Shown here: positions 42,458 to 51,617 of the stretch, one piece after another
Position numbering within the stretch: position 1 is the first letter of the stretch
Layout of the letters: each line of letters starts with the position of its first letter
NCBI RefSeq assembly: GCF_900327775.1
Contig: NZ_OUMZ01000005.1
Span: 124,001 to 188,000 of the forward strand
DNA length: 64,000 nucleotides
Source of the DNA: Roseovarius sp. EL26
GTDB taxonomy: Bacteria > Pseudomonadota > Alphaproteobacteria > Rhodobacterales > Rhodobacteraceae
Direction of reading: 5' to 3'
Position numbers and translations under genes: made by a program
Notes under the pieces: generated by a model
The model's database searches: none
Seen by the model: the letters and a program-made list of their open reading frames with translations, nothing else
Told to the model about the DNA's origin: nothing

Positions 42458-44197
42458 TTAACGATCGACCAAGTTGTTGGCGGTTAAGATCATCTGAACC
42501 AAGCGTGCGATTCGCTCCTGCAAATCCAATATTTTGAGGTGCGCTGGTGCCTGGCAAAGGGCGAGCGCCGCTCCGACCTTATCGCCTTTTTTGTAGATCT
42601 CAGTCTTTTCCGCGTTGCGATAGAAATAGAATGCATGATCATAGACACCGGTCTCGCCGCGGGCTTGATAGGTTTTAGGATGAAGCTGCTCTAAAGCTTC
42701 TTGCAACTTGTCCCCTTCAAGGTAATTTTCAATCTCTCGACCTGCGGTGATCCAGACAACACCGCCGTCTTTTTCCATTTCTTTCCTCAGGCGTTTGGCA
42801 TGAGGTTTCAGTTCATCGTCTGGACTGGATCGGTCACTGTCGATCACGATGGCCATGTGGCGGTTGAGTTTGCGAAGCTGGATGAATTGATCCAATGCGT
42901 CATCCGAGGCGCTGAGGTGGCTGATTAACCCGCCGCCGTAGAACATGATGGTGTAATGGATGCCCTCGATCAGCCGGTCATCAACCGCCTTGATCCAGTG
43001 ATTGAGGTAAATCCGGTCAGACGGCCCTTCGACCCAGATGATGGCGTTGGATTGTAGGATATCGGAGGCCTGACAGCCGAGGTCGTCCAGAATGCTGCGC
43101 TGGTCGCTTTGAGTGAGCGCGGGTCTGACAAAGGTCTGCACGCCGTTATTTTCGACATGAAAGATAGACGCCTCGGGCGTGTCAATGAAGGCCGGGGAAT
43201 GGGTGGCGATGAAATACTGGCTGGCGGTGTTTTGTTGGAGATAGGTGACCAGCTTGCGCTGCAACAGCGGATGCAGGTGAATTTCGGGTTCCTCGATACA
43301 CATGATCGAGCCGTCATGAATGGTGCAGAAGGCGGCGATCAACACCACCTCATGAATACCGGTGCCGAGGGAGGAAAGGGGCAGAACCTTGTTGTCGATG
43401 TGGACAAGGAGATGTTCGCGCTCGCTGGGCACGTTTAGCTCAGCATCTGGCTTACCTGTGACCTTTCGTAGGAATTGATTGATCTGGTGAAAGAGTTTCT
43501 TGTCTTTTTGCCTTTCAAGAGACGGATTTTGTAACTTCGCCAAATGATCAATAAGGCCTCGACCACTCAAGTCATTTAGATCTTCACCTTTCACTCCAAA
43601 TTCACGTTTGGCCGGAATGAGATAAATTTTTGGCGGATCGCATTCCATCAAATTGACAATGAATTTGACGAGTCCCGAAGGAAAATTTTCACGGACGAAT
43701 ATACCGAAATTTTGATTTGCTGTGCGCCGGATGAGCTCCCAATCTACATGCCAGTTATTTGCCTCTTCCGAAATGGTTGTCGATGCGCCTCGCAACAGTA
43801 ATTCAGAATGATTGCTTTTGTTGATACAGGCCCAAACACAGTCGTTGTAGCAGATGTAATCAAAGAGTTTGTCTATCTCCGGTTCTACAATTTGAACACG
43901 ATCAGGACCAAAACCTTGATTTATTAAACGGTGCTTAAGTTCATCGCGATGATTTCCAAAAGCTGTTGAAAATGGCCCTCTTTCAGGGCCGTCGTATTGC
44001 TCAACGAATGGAAGCGTCATTAGTTTTTCATCACGCACTTTCCCGGTGAAACGTTCCGAAATCGCGTTCAGCACAATCGATTTGCCTGCGTTGTTGGGGC
44101 CGATGAAGAAGTTCATCTGGGAAAATGGAGCGATGTATTGGGTTTCGGGGCCGATGCCGCGATAAAATTGCAGGGCGATGCCGTCGAGGAATGTCAC
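42458..44197 (-). CDS. OLD-family ATPase/TOPRIM nuclease
   Basis: Protein of 579 residues: SMC-like ATPase with Walker A GPNNAGKS at 33-40, signature/Walker B region CIEEPEIHLHPLLQRKL, and ATHSPAFID, then a TOPRIM half with WVEGPSDRIYL (near 397) and DSDRSSPDDE. This is the class-1 OLD (overcoming lysogenization defect) architecture, known from phage P2 defence and as GajA of Gabija. No UvrD-like partner is adjacent, so Gabija is not supported. A lone defence nuclease is likely; a repair role is possible. The following gene is in the opposite direction. Confidence 0.85.
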   Translation of the reverse strand: MTFLDGIALQFYRGIGPETQYIAPFSQMNFFIGPNNAGKSIVLNAISERFTGKVRDEKLMTLPFVEQYDGPERGPFSTAFGNHRDELKHRLINQGFGPDRVQIVEPEIDKLFDYICYNDCVWACINKSNHSELLLRGASTTISEEANNWHVDWELIRRTANQNFGIFVRENFPSGLVKFIVNLMECDPPKIYLIPAKREFGVKGEDLNDLSGRGLIDHLAKLQNPSLERQKDKKLFHQINQFLRKVTGKPDAELNVPSEREHLLVHIDNKVLPLSSLGTGIHEVVLIAAFCTIHDGSIMCIEEPEIHLHPLLQRKLVTYLQQNTASQYFIATHSPAFIDTPEASIFHVENNGVQTFVRPALTQSDQRSILDDLGCQASDILQSNAIIWVEGPSDRIYLNHWIKAVDDRLIEGIHYTIMFYGGGLISHLSASDDALDQFIQLRKLNRHMAIVIDSDRSSPDDELKPHAKRLRKEMEKDGGVVWITAGREIENYLEGDKLQEALEQLHPKTYQARGETGVYDHAFYFYRNAEKTEIYKKGDKVGAALALCQAPAHLKILDLQERIARLVQMILTANNLVDR

Positions 44198-44383
44198 GGG
44201 GGTCTCTACCTATTGGATGCTATGAGTTTATGAAACAGATAGAGGTTGTTGCTGGCAGGATAAAGGGCTGGGCTGAAACCCGGTCAACAAGAGTAATAAG
44301 GAGTAGGGTTGGGGCAAAGTGAATTTCTGTAGGCAAGGGCGGGGGATGCTGCCATGCTGAGGCGAAGGGATGAGGAGAGCGGT

Positions 44384-45859
44384 ATGGGTTTGTTACGGAT
44401 GATTTTGGCGCTGGGGCTGGCCTTGTGGGGCACAAGCAGTGCGGTGCAAGCGGTTGAACTGGAGCTGCGTCCAGATCTGGGAAACAGGCTTAGCAAATTG
44501 CAACAGATTTACCGCCCAACTGAATGGAGCGAGACCTTTGTCGACTTACCGCCCAACCGGCGCGAGATCGATCGGGCCTCTCTGAACTCGGGCGGTTCAG
44601 TGCCGTGGAAAATTGTTCACTTGTCGGGGGTGATCGAGCTGGGGGACCTTAACAAGCTCAAGCAGTTCGTTAAGGAGGTGCAGCAAGGTCAACATCAGGT
44701 GTGGACCTTGGTTTTGGACAGTGATGGGGGGAACTTTCTTGAGGGCATCGCGATAGGGGAGTGGCTGCGGGAGAATCTATCATCGCAGGACCCTGATTTT
44801 CATGGATCTTATGTTTTGGCTGGTGATGAATGTCTGTCGGCCTGCGGGCTGATCTTTGCATTGTCGTCACATCGCAGGTCGTTGAATGATTCGGACAGCT
44901 CGCGATTTATAGAGCTGGGTGCGCGGGTTGGGTTTCATATGGGGTTTCTGAGCGGCAAGCTGGCCAGTCAGAAGATAGAACTTTCGGATGCGATGAACCT
45001 GACCTATGACATCATGGCCGCCTATATGGTGCTGATTTCAGATCAGACCAGCCCGCCGGATCTGATCGTGGAGGCGCTGAAAGCGCGAGACGCAGAGACG
45101 TTCTTTTATGTAGAAGCCAGCGACCGGGCGTATGATCTGGGCTTTATCCCGGTTTCTGCGGGCCCGCTATCAGAGCCTTTGACGACAAACGCATTGTCGA
45201 TGTCGCATGTTTATCAGATGTGCGCGCGATTACTGGTGATTTCGCAAATACCGGAAACTATCGTGAATGAGGATTATGGCTTTGTGCATCAGGCGGATGA
45301 GAAAACAGTAAAGGCGTTTTTTGAAACTCGGGGGGGCAAAACCTATCGCGGGTTATTTGCGTCAGGCGAGTCTTGTCTTATCGGGTTGAGCCCGCAGGGT
45401 AATCTGATGCTGGATGTCGCTGAAGGCTGGCCGCCCTGTATCGAAGGGGACGATTCCGAAGCGAATTGGTGTGCGGTTGATGTTGAGTTGAGCGCTTACG
45501 CCACCAATGGTCTGCTTGCAGACATCAGCGCGTGCCATATGGGCAGACTGCACCCTGCGATTTATACAGAGTCACAAGTGACGGACCGGTATGATTTTCC
45601 TGAAGGCTTTGGTTTGGCGCAGATTACGCGCGAGGTGAATATGCGCGAAAGCCCGGCGTTTGGCGCGCCGGTTTTGGCGGAGCTGGAGACAGGGTATGAG
45701 TTTCGGGTTAAGGATTGCACCGTAACCCTGGATAATCAGGCGATCTGGCTGAAGTTGGTGGCCAACGGACAAAGCGGTTGGATCAGCGCGCGTTTCGCTG
45801 ATGTTTATTATGCGACGCTGACGCAGGCAGATGATGATTTCGAGGCGTGGATCGAATAG
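44384..45859 (+). CDS. Exported ClpP-fold protein with C-terminal SH3 domain
   Basis: Protein of 491 residues: signal peptide (LRMILALGLALWGTSSAVQA), a ClpP/crotonase-like domain of the COG3904 type (LVLDSDGGNFLEGIAIGEWL, CLSACGLIFALSSHR with candidate Ser, GFHMGF with candidate His), a middle region with Cys pairs, and a C-terminal SH3b domain (VNMRESPAFGAPVLAELETGYEF then SGWISARF). It likely acts in the periplasm near peptidoglycan; activity is unproven. The ATG at 44384 follows GAGGAGAGCGGT. Confidence 0.8.
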   Translation: MGLLRMILALGLALWGTSSAVQAVELELRPDLGNRLSKLQQIYRPTEWSETFVDLPPNRREIDRASLNSGGSVPWKIVHLSGVIELGDLNKLKQFVKEVQQGQHQVWTLVLDSDGGNFLEGIAIGEWLRENLSSQDPDFHGSYVLAGDECLSACGLIFALSSHRRSLNDSDSSRFIELGARVGFHMGFLSGKLASQKIELSDAMNLTYDIMAAYMVLISDQTSPPDLIVEALKARDAETFFYVEASDRAYDLGFIPVSAGPLSEPLTTNALSMSHVYQMCARLLVISQIPETIVNEDYGFVHQADEKTVKAFFETRGGKTYRGLFASGESCLIGLSPQGNLMLDVAEGWPPCIEGDDSEANWCAVDVELSAYATNGLLADISACHMGRLHPAIYTESQVTDRYDFPEGFGLAQITREVNMRESPAFGAPVLAELETGYEFRVKDCTVTLDNQAIWLKLVANGQSGWISARFADVYYATLTQADDDFEAWIE

Positions 45860-45886
45860 GCGCGCCTATTTGGGATGCGTACCGGA

Positions 45887-46951
45887 TCAGAGCCAGCCAG
45901 AAAGGTTCGATTGTACAATGTTTGAGAGCGCGTCGATGTGGGCGTCGTCATCATTGAGGCAGGGGATATAGGTGAAGTCTTCGCCGCCGGCCTCTTCAAA
46001 GCTCTCTTTGATCTCTTCGTTGATCTCTTCCAGCGTCTCGATGCAATCGGCGGAAAAGGCAGGGGCGATGACGGCGATGTTTTTTTTGTCGTCCTCTTTG
46101 GCCAGACGTGCGACCTCTTCAACCGTATAAGGCTTGAGCCATTCTTCGGGGCCAAAGACGGATTGGAAGGTGGTGGTGATCTGGGTGTTATCCCATCCGA
46201 GGCGCTCTTTCAGCAGGCGCGTGTTTTTCTGGCATTGGCAATGATACGGATCACCCTGCATCAGGTAGCGTTTGGGCATGCCATGGTAGGACACCACCAG
46301 AATGTCGGGCTTTTTGTCGAGCTTGGCATAGGCGGTTTCCACCGATTGGGCGAGGGCCTCGATGTATAACGGGTGCTCAAAGTACGGCTCGACCACGCGG
46401 GCGGTGGGTTGCCAGGTCTCATTCATCAGGGCGCGAAAGAACTGATCATTCGCGGTGGCTGATGTTGCCCCTGCGTAATGGGGGTAGAGCGGGAAGAACA
46501 GGATGCGGCGGCAGCCGGCATCAACCATTTCGCGTACTTTGGATTTAGTCGATGGGCTGCCGTAGCGCATGCAGAAATCGACCATGATGTTATCACCGTA
46601 TTCCGCGTGCAGCGTAGTGGCCAGCTTTTGGGTCTGGTCACGGGTGATGGTCATCAGCGGGCTTTCATCGCGATCTGTGTTCCAGATCGAGCGGTACGCC
46701 TTGCCGCTGGAAAACGGGCGTTTGCTGAGGATGATCAATTGCAGCAGGGGCTGCCATTTCCAACGCGGGTAGTCGATGACGCGTTGATCTGAGAGAAATT
46801 CGTTCAGGTAGCGGCGCATTGACCAGTAGTCGGTGCCGTCTGGGGTGCCCAAGTTGGCCAACAGGATGCCGGTTTTGGCGGCAGGGATACTTGGGTGGTC
46901 GGCTGGGGTGTTTGGCATGTTGGCTACTTTTGGTTTGGCATTGTCGTTGGA
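45887..46951 (-). CDS. hemH: Ferrochelatase
   Basis: Inserts Fe(II) into protoporphyrin IX to make protoheme. About 354 residues; visible blocks LLANLGTPDGTDYWSMRRYLNEFLSD, ILFFPLYPHYAGAT, VVSYHGMPKRY (the catalytic His region) and FVAD-equivalent IAPAFSADCIETLEE. C-terminal cysteines are present. The start is uncertain: 46951 (MSNDNAKP), 46915 (MPNTPADHP) and 47005 are in frame with no strong ribosome site. Downstream of a methyltransferase gene on the same strand. Confidence 0.95.
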   Translation of the reverse strand, partial: SNDNAKPKVANMPNTPADHPSIPAAKTGILLANLGTPDGTDYWSMRRYLNEFLSDQRVIDYPRWKWQPLLQLIILSKRPFSSGKAYRSIWNTDRDESPLMTITRDQTQKLATTLHAEYGDNIMVDFCMRYGSPSTKSKVREMVDAGCRRILFFPLYPHYAGATSATANDQFFRALMNETWQPTARVVEPYFEHPLYIEALAQSVETAYAKLDKKPDILVVSYHGMPKRYLMQGDPYHCQCQKNTRLLKERLGWDNTQITTTFQSVFGPEEWLKPYTVEEVARLAKEDDKKNIAVIAPAFSADCIETLEEINEEIKESFEEAGGEDFTYIPCLNDDDAHIDALSNIVQSNLSGWL

Positions 46952-46973
46952 CATAATGAAGTTTGGCGGCGCG

Positions 46974-47789
46974 TCAATCTTTGACCGCGGTTTCAGACGT
47001 GCCAAGCGCCTGAGCGAGACGCTGTGACGCAGAGCCGGGGCGAAGGGGTTTTTGCTGATCTGGGCTAGGGGCCCACCCCGTCAGAACCATCAACTCAAAA
47101 CTGGCTGGGATGCGGCCATCTGGGGTTTGAAAAGTCTCGCTGTAGATCTTGATCGCGCGGTCTAGCACGCCCCGACGCATGAAACGACGGGGACGGGCGG
47201 TCATCGCGTTATTTTCGCCCATCTGGCGTAAATCGTGCATTAATTTGAGCGGGGTTTCATAGGTCGCGGTGAGGGGCACAACGTCGGCCACAGGCAGGGC
47301 GAAACCGGCGCGCTGCAGCAACCCGCCAAGGTCGCGAATTTCGGCCATGGGCAAAATGCGCGGCGACAGACCTCCGGTGAGGTCCGCCTCGGCTTGGGCC
47401 AATGCACTACGCAGTTCATTCAGAGTGCCACCGCCCAGAAAGACGCCCAGAAACAGCCCGTCGGGGCGCAGGGATCGCCGAGCCTGTATGAGCTGGCCAA
47501 CAGGATCAGCGGCCCAGTGCAAGGCCATGGCGTGAATAATCAAATCCTGACTTTTGGGTTGCAGATCAATGATATCTTCATCGCTCAGATGGATGGCGTT
47601 GGGGAATTCAGTATCCCAGACCTCAGGAAAACCGCCGATCACGCAGGCATCCGTAAAGGATTTGTTAACCAAGGATAGTCGATCCTTGACCTCGGCCATT
47701 GCCTCTTGATGCAGAAACAATGCCGGGCTCGTCAAAGCGCGGCGACGGTTTCTAAGCAGGGCAGGGCGGTCGGTCAGCATTTGGGTCAT
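46974..47789 (-). CDS. SAM-dependent methyltransferase-like protein (BioC/NDUFAF5-like)
   Basis: Protein of 271 residues with a methyltransferase fold: DLIIHAMALHWAADPVGQLIQARRSLRPDGLFLGVFLGGGTL is the motif II-III region, resembling BioC and NDUFAF5, while motif I is degenerate (CVIGGFPE instead of a glycine-rich DxGxG). It opens RNRRRALTSPALFLHQEA, as NDUFAF5-like proteins do. The substrate is unknown. Starts at 47789 or 47780 are possible. Ends 22 bp before hemH; divergent from comF by 15 bp. Confidence 0.75.
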   Translation of the reverse strand: MTQMLTDRPALLRNRRRALTSPALFLHQEAMAEVKDRLSLVNKSFTDACVIGGFPEVWDTEFPNAIHLSDEDIIDLQPKSQDLIIHAMALHWAADPVGQLIQARRSLRPDGLFLGVFLGGGTLNELRSALAQAEADLTGGLSPRILPMAEIRDLGGLLQRAGFALPVADVVPLTATYETPLKLMHDLRQMGENNAMTARPRRFMRRGVLDRAIKIYSETFQTPDGRIPASFELMVLTGWAPSPDQQKPLRPGSASQRLAQALGTSETAVKD

Positions 47790-47803
47790 CGGGGGACAAT
47801 AAG

Positions 47804-48535
47804 GTGGTCGCATCGGCAATACAAACCCTGATCCGGGCGATCTATCCGCCGGGGTGCCTGATTTGCGGGGAACGGGTGGAAAGCGCTTTTGGACTATGTC
47901 CAAGTTGCTGGCGCGAAGTGCCGTTTATCGCAGGGCTGTGTTGCGATCTATGTGGTGTTCCACTGCCGGGGCAGGATACGGGTTTTGACGAAATTTGCGA
48001 TGACTGCCTGACCGTTCCGCGCCCCTGGAGCAAAGGCCGCGCCGCGCTGATTTATCGGGATCAGGCGCGCAAACTGGTGCTAGGGCTCAAACATGGTGAT
48101 CGGCAAGAGATCGTCCGTCCGGCGGCTGGGTGGATGGCCAAGGTTGCAGAGCCATTATTGACAAAAAATACTTTGATTACGCCGATCCCGTTGCATTGGA
48201 GCCGGATGATCCGGCGAAGATACAATCAATCAGCTTTGCTGGGGGCGGAACTTTCCAACATTGTAAAGCAGCCGTTTTGCCCCGACTTGTTACGACGCAC
48301 GAAGCGTACCAAATCGTTGGACGGAATGAGCCGAGAAGACCGATTTGCCATGCTGGAGGGGGCATTATCGATACATCCCAAACGGTATGATCAATTGCAG
48401 GGGCGGTCTGTGCTGGTGGTTGATGATGTGATGACATCAGGGGCGACGTTGGCGGCGGCGGCACGGGTTTGTCTGGACGCTGGTGCCGAAGATGTTAGAA
48501 TTGTTACACTGGCGCGCGTGGCAAAGGATGCTTAA
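47804..48535 (+). CDS. comF: ComF-family phosphoribosyltransferase-like protein
   Basis: Protein of 243 residues: four zinc-type cysteine pairs at the N-terminus (CLICGE, CPSC, CDLCG, CDDC) and a type-I PRTase domain ending in VLVVDDVMTSGAT. In naturally transformable bacteria ComF helps handle incoming single-stranded DNA. The start is GTG at 47804. First gene of a run with grxC, a nitrilase and marR. Confidence 0.92.
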   Translation: MVASAIQTLIRAIYPPGCLICGERVESAFGLCPSCWREVPFIAGLCCDLCGVPLPGQDTGFDEICDDCLTVPRPWSKGRAALIYRDQARKLVLGLKHGDRQEIVRPAAGWMAKVAEPLLTKNTLITPIPLHWSRMIRRRYNQSALLGAELSNIVKQPFCPDLLRRTKRTKSLDGMSREDRFAMLEGALSIHPKRYDQLQGRSVLVVDDVMTSGATLAAAARVCLDAGAEDVRIVTLARVAKDA

Positions 48536-48563
48536 ATAGCCGACAACGCGACAGACAGGAATA

Positions 48564-48827
48564 ATGACGATGAAATCGGTTGAACTTTATACATCCCCGC
48601 TGTGCGGGTTTTGCCACGCGGCCAAACGCCTTTTGAAACAAAAGGGTGTTAAATTTTCTGAAGTGAACGTTCTGGCCCAGCCCGGACGCAAAGCCGAGAT
48701 GATCAAACGTGCCAATGGTGGCCGTACTGTGCCACAGATTTTTGTGGGCGAAACCCATGTGGGCGGCTGCGATGAGCTTTATGCGCTAGAGCGCGCGGGC
48801 AAGCTCGACAAGTTGTTGGCCGCTTGA
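48564..48827 (+). CDS. grxC: Glutaredoxin 3
   Basis: Glutathione-dependent oxidoreductase of 87 residues: active site CGFC at residues 14-17 (SPLCGFCHAAKRLL), cis-Pro region GGRTVPQIFVGETHVGGCDEL. Reduces protein disulfides in the cytoplasm. Its stop overlaps the start of the next gene (TGATG). Confidence 0.95.
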   Translation: MTMKSVELYTSPLCGFCHAAKRLLKQKGVKFSEVNVLAQPGRKAEMIKRANGGRTVPQIFVGETHVGGCDELYALERAGKLDKLLAA

Positions 48828-49663
48828 TGGTGATGCGTGCCGGTTTGATCCAACTTAACAGTAGCGATGATCCGGCGCGCAATTTGCCTGAAATTCAAGA
48901 GTATATTTCTGAAGCGGTGACACAGGGTGCAGGGTTTGTTTTGACGCCCGAAGTCACAAATTGTGTGTCTGGCAGCCGGACACATCAGAACGAGGTTTTG
49001 CGGCATCAAGACGGTGACCAAACCCTCGCGGCCCTTCGGGCACAGGCGGCGGAATTAAAAATCTGGCTGTTGATCGGGTCTTTGGCGCTGAAAACCGATG
49101 ATCCGAATGGGCGGTTTGCGAACCGATCATTTCTGATTGCCCCAGACGGTCAGATCGCGGCGTGGTATGACAAGATCCACATGTTTGATGTGCAGGTCTC
49201 AGAAACCGAGAGTTACAGAGAATCGAAGGGTTACCGCCCCGGTGACCGCGCGGTGCTGCATGATGCAGGCTTTGCCAAGATCGGGATGAGCATTTGCTAT
49301 GATGTGCGCTTTCCCTATCTGTTTCGCCAATTGGCAGAGGCCGGGGCTGAGATGCTAGTAATTCCGTCGGCGTTTTCGCCGGTCACGGGTGCCGCGCATT
49401 GGGAGCCTTTGCTGCGTGCCCGCGCAATTGAAACCGGCTGTTACGTTCTGGCCCCAGCGCAAACTGGTACCCATGATGTGAGCCGTGGAAAAGGGCGCAA
49501 AACCTATGGGCATTCGCTGGTGGTGGCACCGTGGGGCGAGGTTTTGGCAGACGGCGGAACAGAGCCGGGCGTGATAATCGTTGATCTGGACCCCAAGGAA
49601 GTGGCACAAGCACGGGAACGTGTTCCCTCTTTGCGCCATACGGCCCAGTTTACCGGACCTTGA
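48827..49663 (+). CDS. Carbon-nitrogen hydrolase (nitrilase superfamily)
   Basis: Hydrolase of 278 residues with the Glu-Lys-Cys triad: Glu42 (LTPEVTN), Lys116 (YDKIHMFDV) and Cys157 (SICYDVRFP). The sequence is close to the Nit1/Nit2 omega-amidase and deaminated-glutathione amidase group, a sensible neighbour for a glutaredoxin. Start ATG at 48827 overlaps the grxC stop by one base; its stop overlaps marR in the same way. Confidence 0.92.
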   Translation: MVMRAGLIQLNSSDDPARNLPEIQEYISEAVTQGAGFVLTPEVTNCVSGSRTHQNEVLRHQDGDQTLAALRAQAAELKIWLLIGSLALKTDDPNGRFANRSFLIAPDGQIAAWYDKIHMFDVQVSETESYRESKGYRPGDRAVLHDAGFAKIGMSICYDVRFPYLFRQLAEAGAEMLVIPSAFSPVTGAAHWEPLLRARAIETGCYVLAPAQTGTHDVSRGKGRKTYGHSLVVAPWGEVLADGGTEPGVIIVDLDPKEVAQARERVPSLRHTAQFTGP

Positions 49664-50106
49664 TGAACGATACTGTTGAAAATTCTCTGGCGGTTGCGCT
49701 GTTTAGCGAGATCATGACCAATGAGCAGCTGATCCGCAGCCGATTGAGCCGGGTTTTGCCCAAAGGCATGGAAATCTCGCATTTTTCGGTGCTGAACCAT
49801 CTGGCACGAGCCAAGGATGAACGCAGCCCGGCGCAATTGGCCAAAAGCTTTCACGTGACCCGCGGTGCTATGACCAACACGCTGAGCAAGCTGGAGTGGG
49901 CCGGATACATCCATGTTCGCCCCGATTGGGACGATGCCCGCCGCAAAAAGATTGCGATTAGCCCAGCGGGACGACAAGCGCGCGAAGCGGCGTTATCTGC
50001 GATGGCGCCAATGATTGGTGATCTGGTGAATGAGCTGGGTGAAAGCCGGGTGCGTGCGACGCTACCAATATTACGGGAACTGCGGATCAAGCTGGAAGAC
50101 GAGTAG
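49663..50106 (+). CDS. MarR-family regulator
   Basis: Winged-helix regulator of 147 residues: RSRLSRVLPKGMEISHFSVLNHLARAKDERSPAQLAKSFHVTRGAMTNTLSKLEWAGYI with recognition helix near residue 67. Translationally coupled to the nitrilase gene. No target can be read off; the position suggests control of its own operon. Confidence 0.88.
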   Translation: MNDTVENSLAVALFSEIMTNEQLIRSRLSRVLPKGMEISHFSVLNHLARAKDERSPAQLAKSFHVTRGAMTNTLSKLEWAGYIHVRPDWDDARRKKIAISPAGRQAREAALSAMAPMIGDLVNELGESRVRATLPILRELRIKLEDE

Positions 50107-50355
50107 GTATTTCGGAGTGCCCAATGAGCGAAAGTTGGGGTAATGTGAAATCCTAGGTTCGCAATACTCGGTGTTCACTTGGACCTAAACATGGCCTTGG
50201 ATTCTGCAGTCTGATGAGTGCATTGATACGTGGATATACCCGCAGTTCTGTCCCTTATTAAAATTTAACACAGAATCAAGAAATTCGCACATAATGAATC
50301 TGCCTCGGTCCATTAGCCGGGATTTTAAAAAATCAAATTATTAGGAGTAACAAAT
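50107..50355. other. AT-rich intergenic region
   Basis: 249 bp between marR and the orphan gene at 50356, noticeably more AT-rich than the flanks near 50260-50350. It ends in TTAGGAGTAACAA, a good ribosome site. No repeat, tRNA end or integrase site seen. Confidence 0.45.
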
Positions 50356-50964
50356 ATGAGTGATTTGGATTTAGTAGAGGTTGCTGCACTTCAAAACAGA
50401 ATTGTTGATTTGGAAAAAGCGGGTAAGCGCGCTGGGGCGATAACAGCGCTAGTTGGCTTAGTAGCTGCGATCATAGGCGGGGTAATAGGTGCATTTGGGC
50501 TCTACGTTCGTTTCAATGACGAGCTCAGAAATTGGGATGCAATAAAGGAGGTCCATGCACGGCAGGTTTCGGGACGCGAGGTATTTGATCATGCAGCACT
50601 CTCGCCAGCGGAGATTGCAATAATTGTTGAGCAACTCAATATTCCCGATTTCTCCCAGTTGGTAACCAAAGAGGATTTGCCAGATGAGTTAGATACGACA
50701 ATTTTTTTAAAAACTTCCGATTTTCCAGCAGTAACGGAATTGGCACTCAAAACAGACCTAGTTGGTTTCGCGAAAAGTTCAGAAATCCCTTCTCTCGATG
50801 GGTATGCGAAGATTTCCGAATTGCCACGCCAACCCAATCTTTCAAATTATGTGAAGTTTGGTGACTCAATAATGATCAGCTATGGTAATGCAAACATGTT
50901 TCCGAATGATGGTTACGTGTTATATGATTCACGCCGAGTGTCTTGGAAATTGCAACGACCTTGA
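50356..50964 (+). CDS. Orphan membrane protein with tail-fibre-like repeats
   Basis: Not recognised as a known family. It encodes 202 residues: a short N-terminal coiled coil (LQNRIVDLEKAGKRAG), one transmembrane helix (ITALVGLVAAIIGGVIGAFGLYV, about 28-50), then an acidic region. Residues about 115-165 repeat a phrase of the kind FLKTSDFP..ELALKTDLVGFAKSSEIP, YAKISELP, reminiscent of phage virion/tail and trimeric fibre repeats. Codon use is AT-rich compared with neighbours (many AAT, TTT, ATA), suggesting acquisition. Could be a prophage remnant or a surface protein. Confidence 0.55.
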   Translation: MSDLDLVEVAALQNRIVDLEKAGKRAGAITALVGLVAAIIGGVIGAFGLYVRFNDELRNWDAIKEVHARQVSGREVFDHAALSPAEIAIIVEQLNIPDFSQLVTKEDLPDELDTTIFLKTSDFPAVTELALKTDLVGFAKSSEIPSLDGYAKISELPRQPNLSNYVKFGDSIMISYGNANMFPNDGYVLYDSRRVSWKLQRP

Positions 50965-51105
50965 AATGGTCGCCGAATTTTGGTGCAGCTTATTATATCT
51001 TTCAGGAGAGTTACTGAAGTATTGCTTGGTCTTCACGGTTACCTTTGTCATGTATTGAAACTCTGCGTTCCTGTAACGCTGGAGCTGCGAGGCTCGCTTT
51101 GCGTA

Positions 51106-51534
51106 CTAACGTTCCTGTGAAAAGTTGAACAGTGCCACAAAATCGTCTTTTGTAGAAATCAGATCGGCGAGGCTATAGCTGCACAGCACTTTGAGGAAGG
51201 CGGCGGTGGCCTCGGATAGGACACCTTTGAGACGGCAGCGCTGGTCGAGGATGCAATTGGTGCAGTCGATGATGTCGAGGTTTTCATCCATCGCTTTGAC
51301 GACATCGCCCACATTGATTTTGTGCGGATCCATTCCCAACCGAATCCCGCCCGCGCGGCCTCGGGTGCTGCTGACATAACCGCGACGGACCAGTTCGCTG
51401 ACGACTTTCATCAGGGAACTTTGTGGCAAATCGTAGGTGCGGCTCAATGTCTCAATCGAATGCAGTTCATCGGGTTTGGAGCCTAGGAAAATAAGCACTC
51501 TGAGCGCGTAATCGGTGGAGAGATTCAGTTTCAT
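51106..51534 (-). CDS. nsrR: Rrf2-family nitric-oxide sensor NsrR
   Basis: Repressor of 142 residues with an Rrf2 winged helix (LSTDYALRVLIFLGSKPDELHSIETLS, then SLMKVVSELVRRGYV) and the cluster cysteines CTNCILDQRC near residues 91-100, expected to bind an Fe-S cluster that nitric oxide destroys. Divergent from hmp, its classic target, with two related candidate operators in the gap. Confidence 0.92.
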   Translation of the reverse strand: MKLNLSTDYALRVLIFLGSKPDELHSIETLSRTYDLPQSSLMKVVSELVRRGYVSSTRGRAGGIRLGMDPHKINVGDVVKAMDENLDIIDCTNCILDQRCRLKGVLSEATAAFLKVLCSYSLADLISTKDDFVALFNFSQER

Positions 51535-51559
51535 AAGGTGTCCTCTGTCCCGGGTTTAA

Positions 51560-51578
51560 TATTCATTTTACTTGAATG
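51560..51578 (-). promoter_or_regulatory. Candidate NsrR operator 1
   Basis: TATTCATTTTACTTGAATG: arms ATTC and GAAT around a 9-nt A/T-rich centre, 26 bp upstream of the nsrR start. Same arm spacing as the second site. Confidence 0.7.
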
Positions 51579-51598
51579 TTTCAAGTTGTACGATAATA

Positions 51599-51617
51599 CA
51601 TTCATTTAATCGGAATG
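51599..51617 (+). promoter_or_regulatory. Candidate NsrR operator 2
   Basis: CATTCATTTAATCGGAATG: arms CATTC and GAATG around 9 nt, located 65 bp upstream of the hmp start. Centres of the two sites are 39 bp apart, and both are T/A-rich as NsrR sites usually are. Confidence 0.7.

Noticed and set aside
42458..44197. Gabija system (GajA)
   Set aside because: No UvrD-like GajB gene on either side; only the class-1 OLD call is supported.
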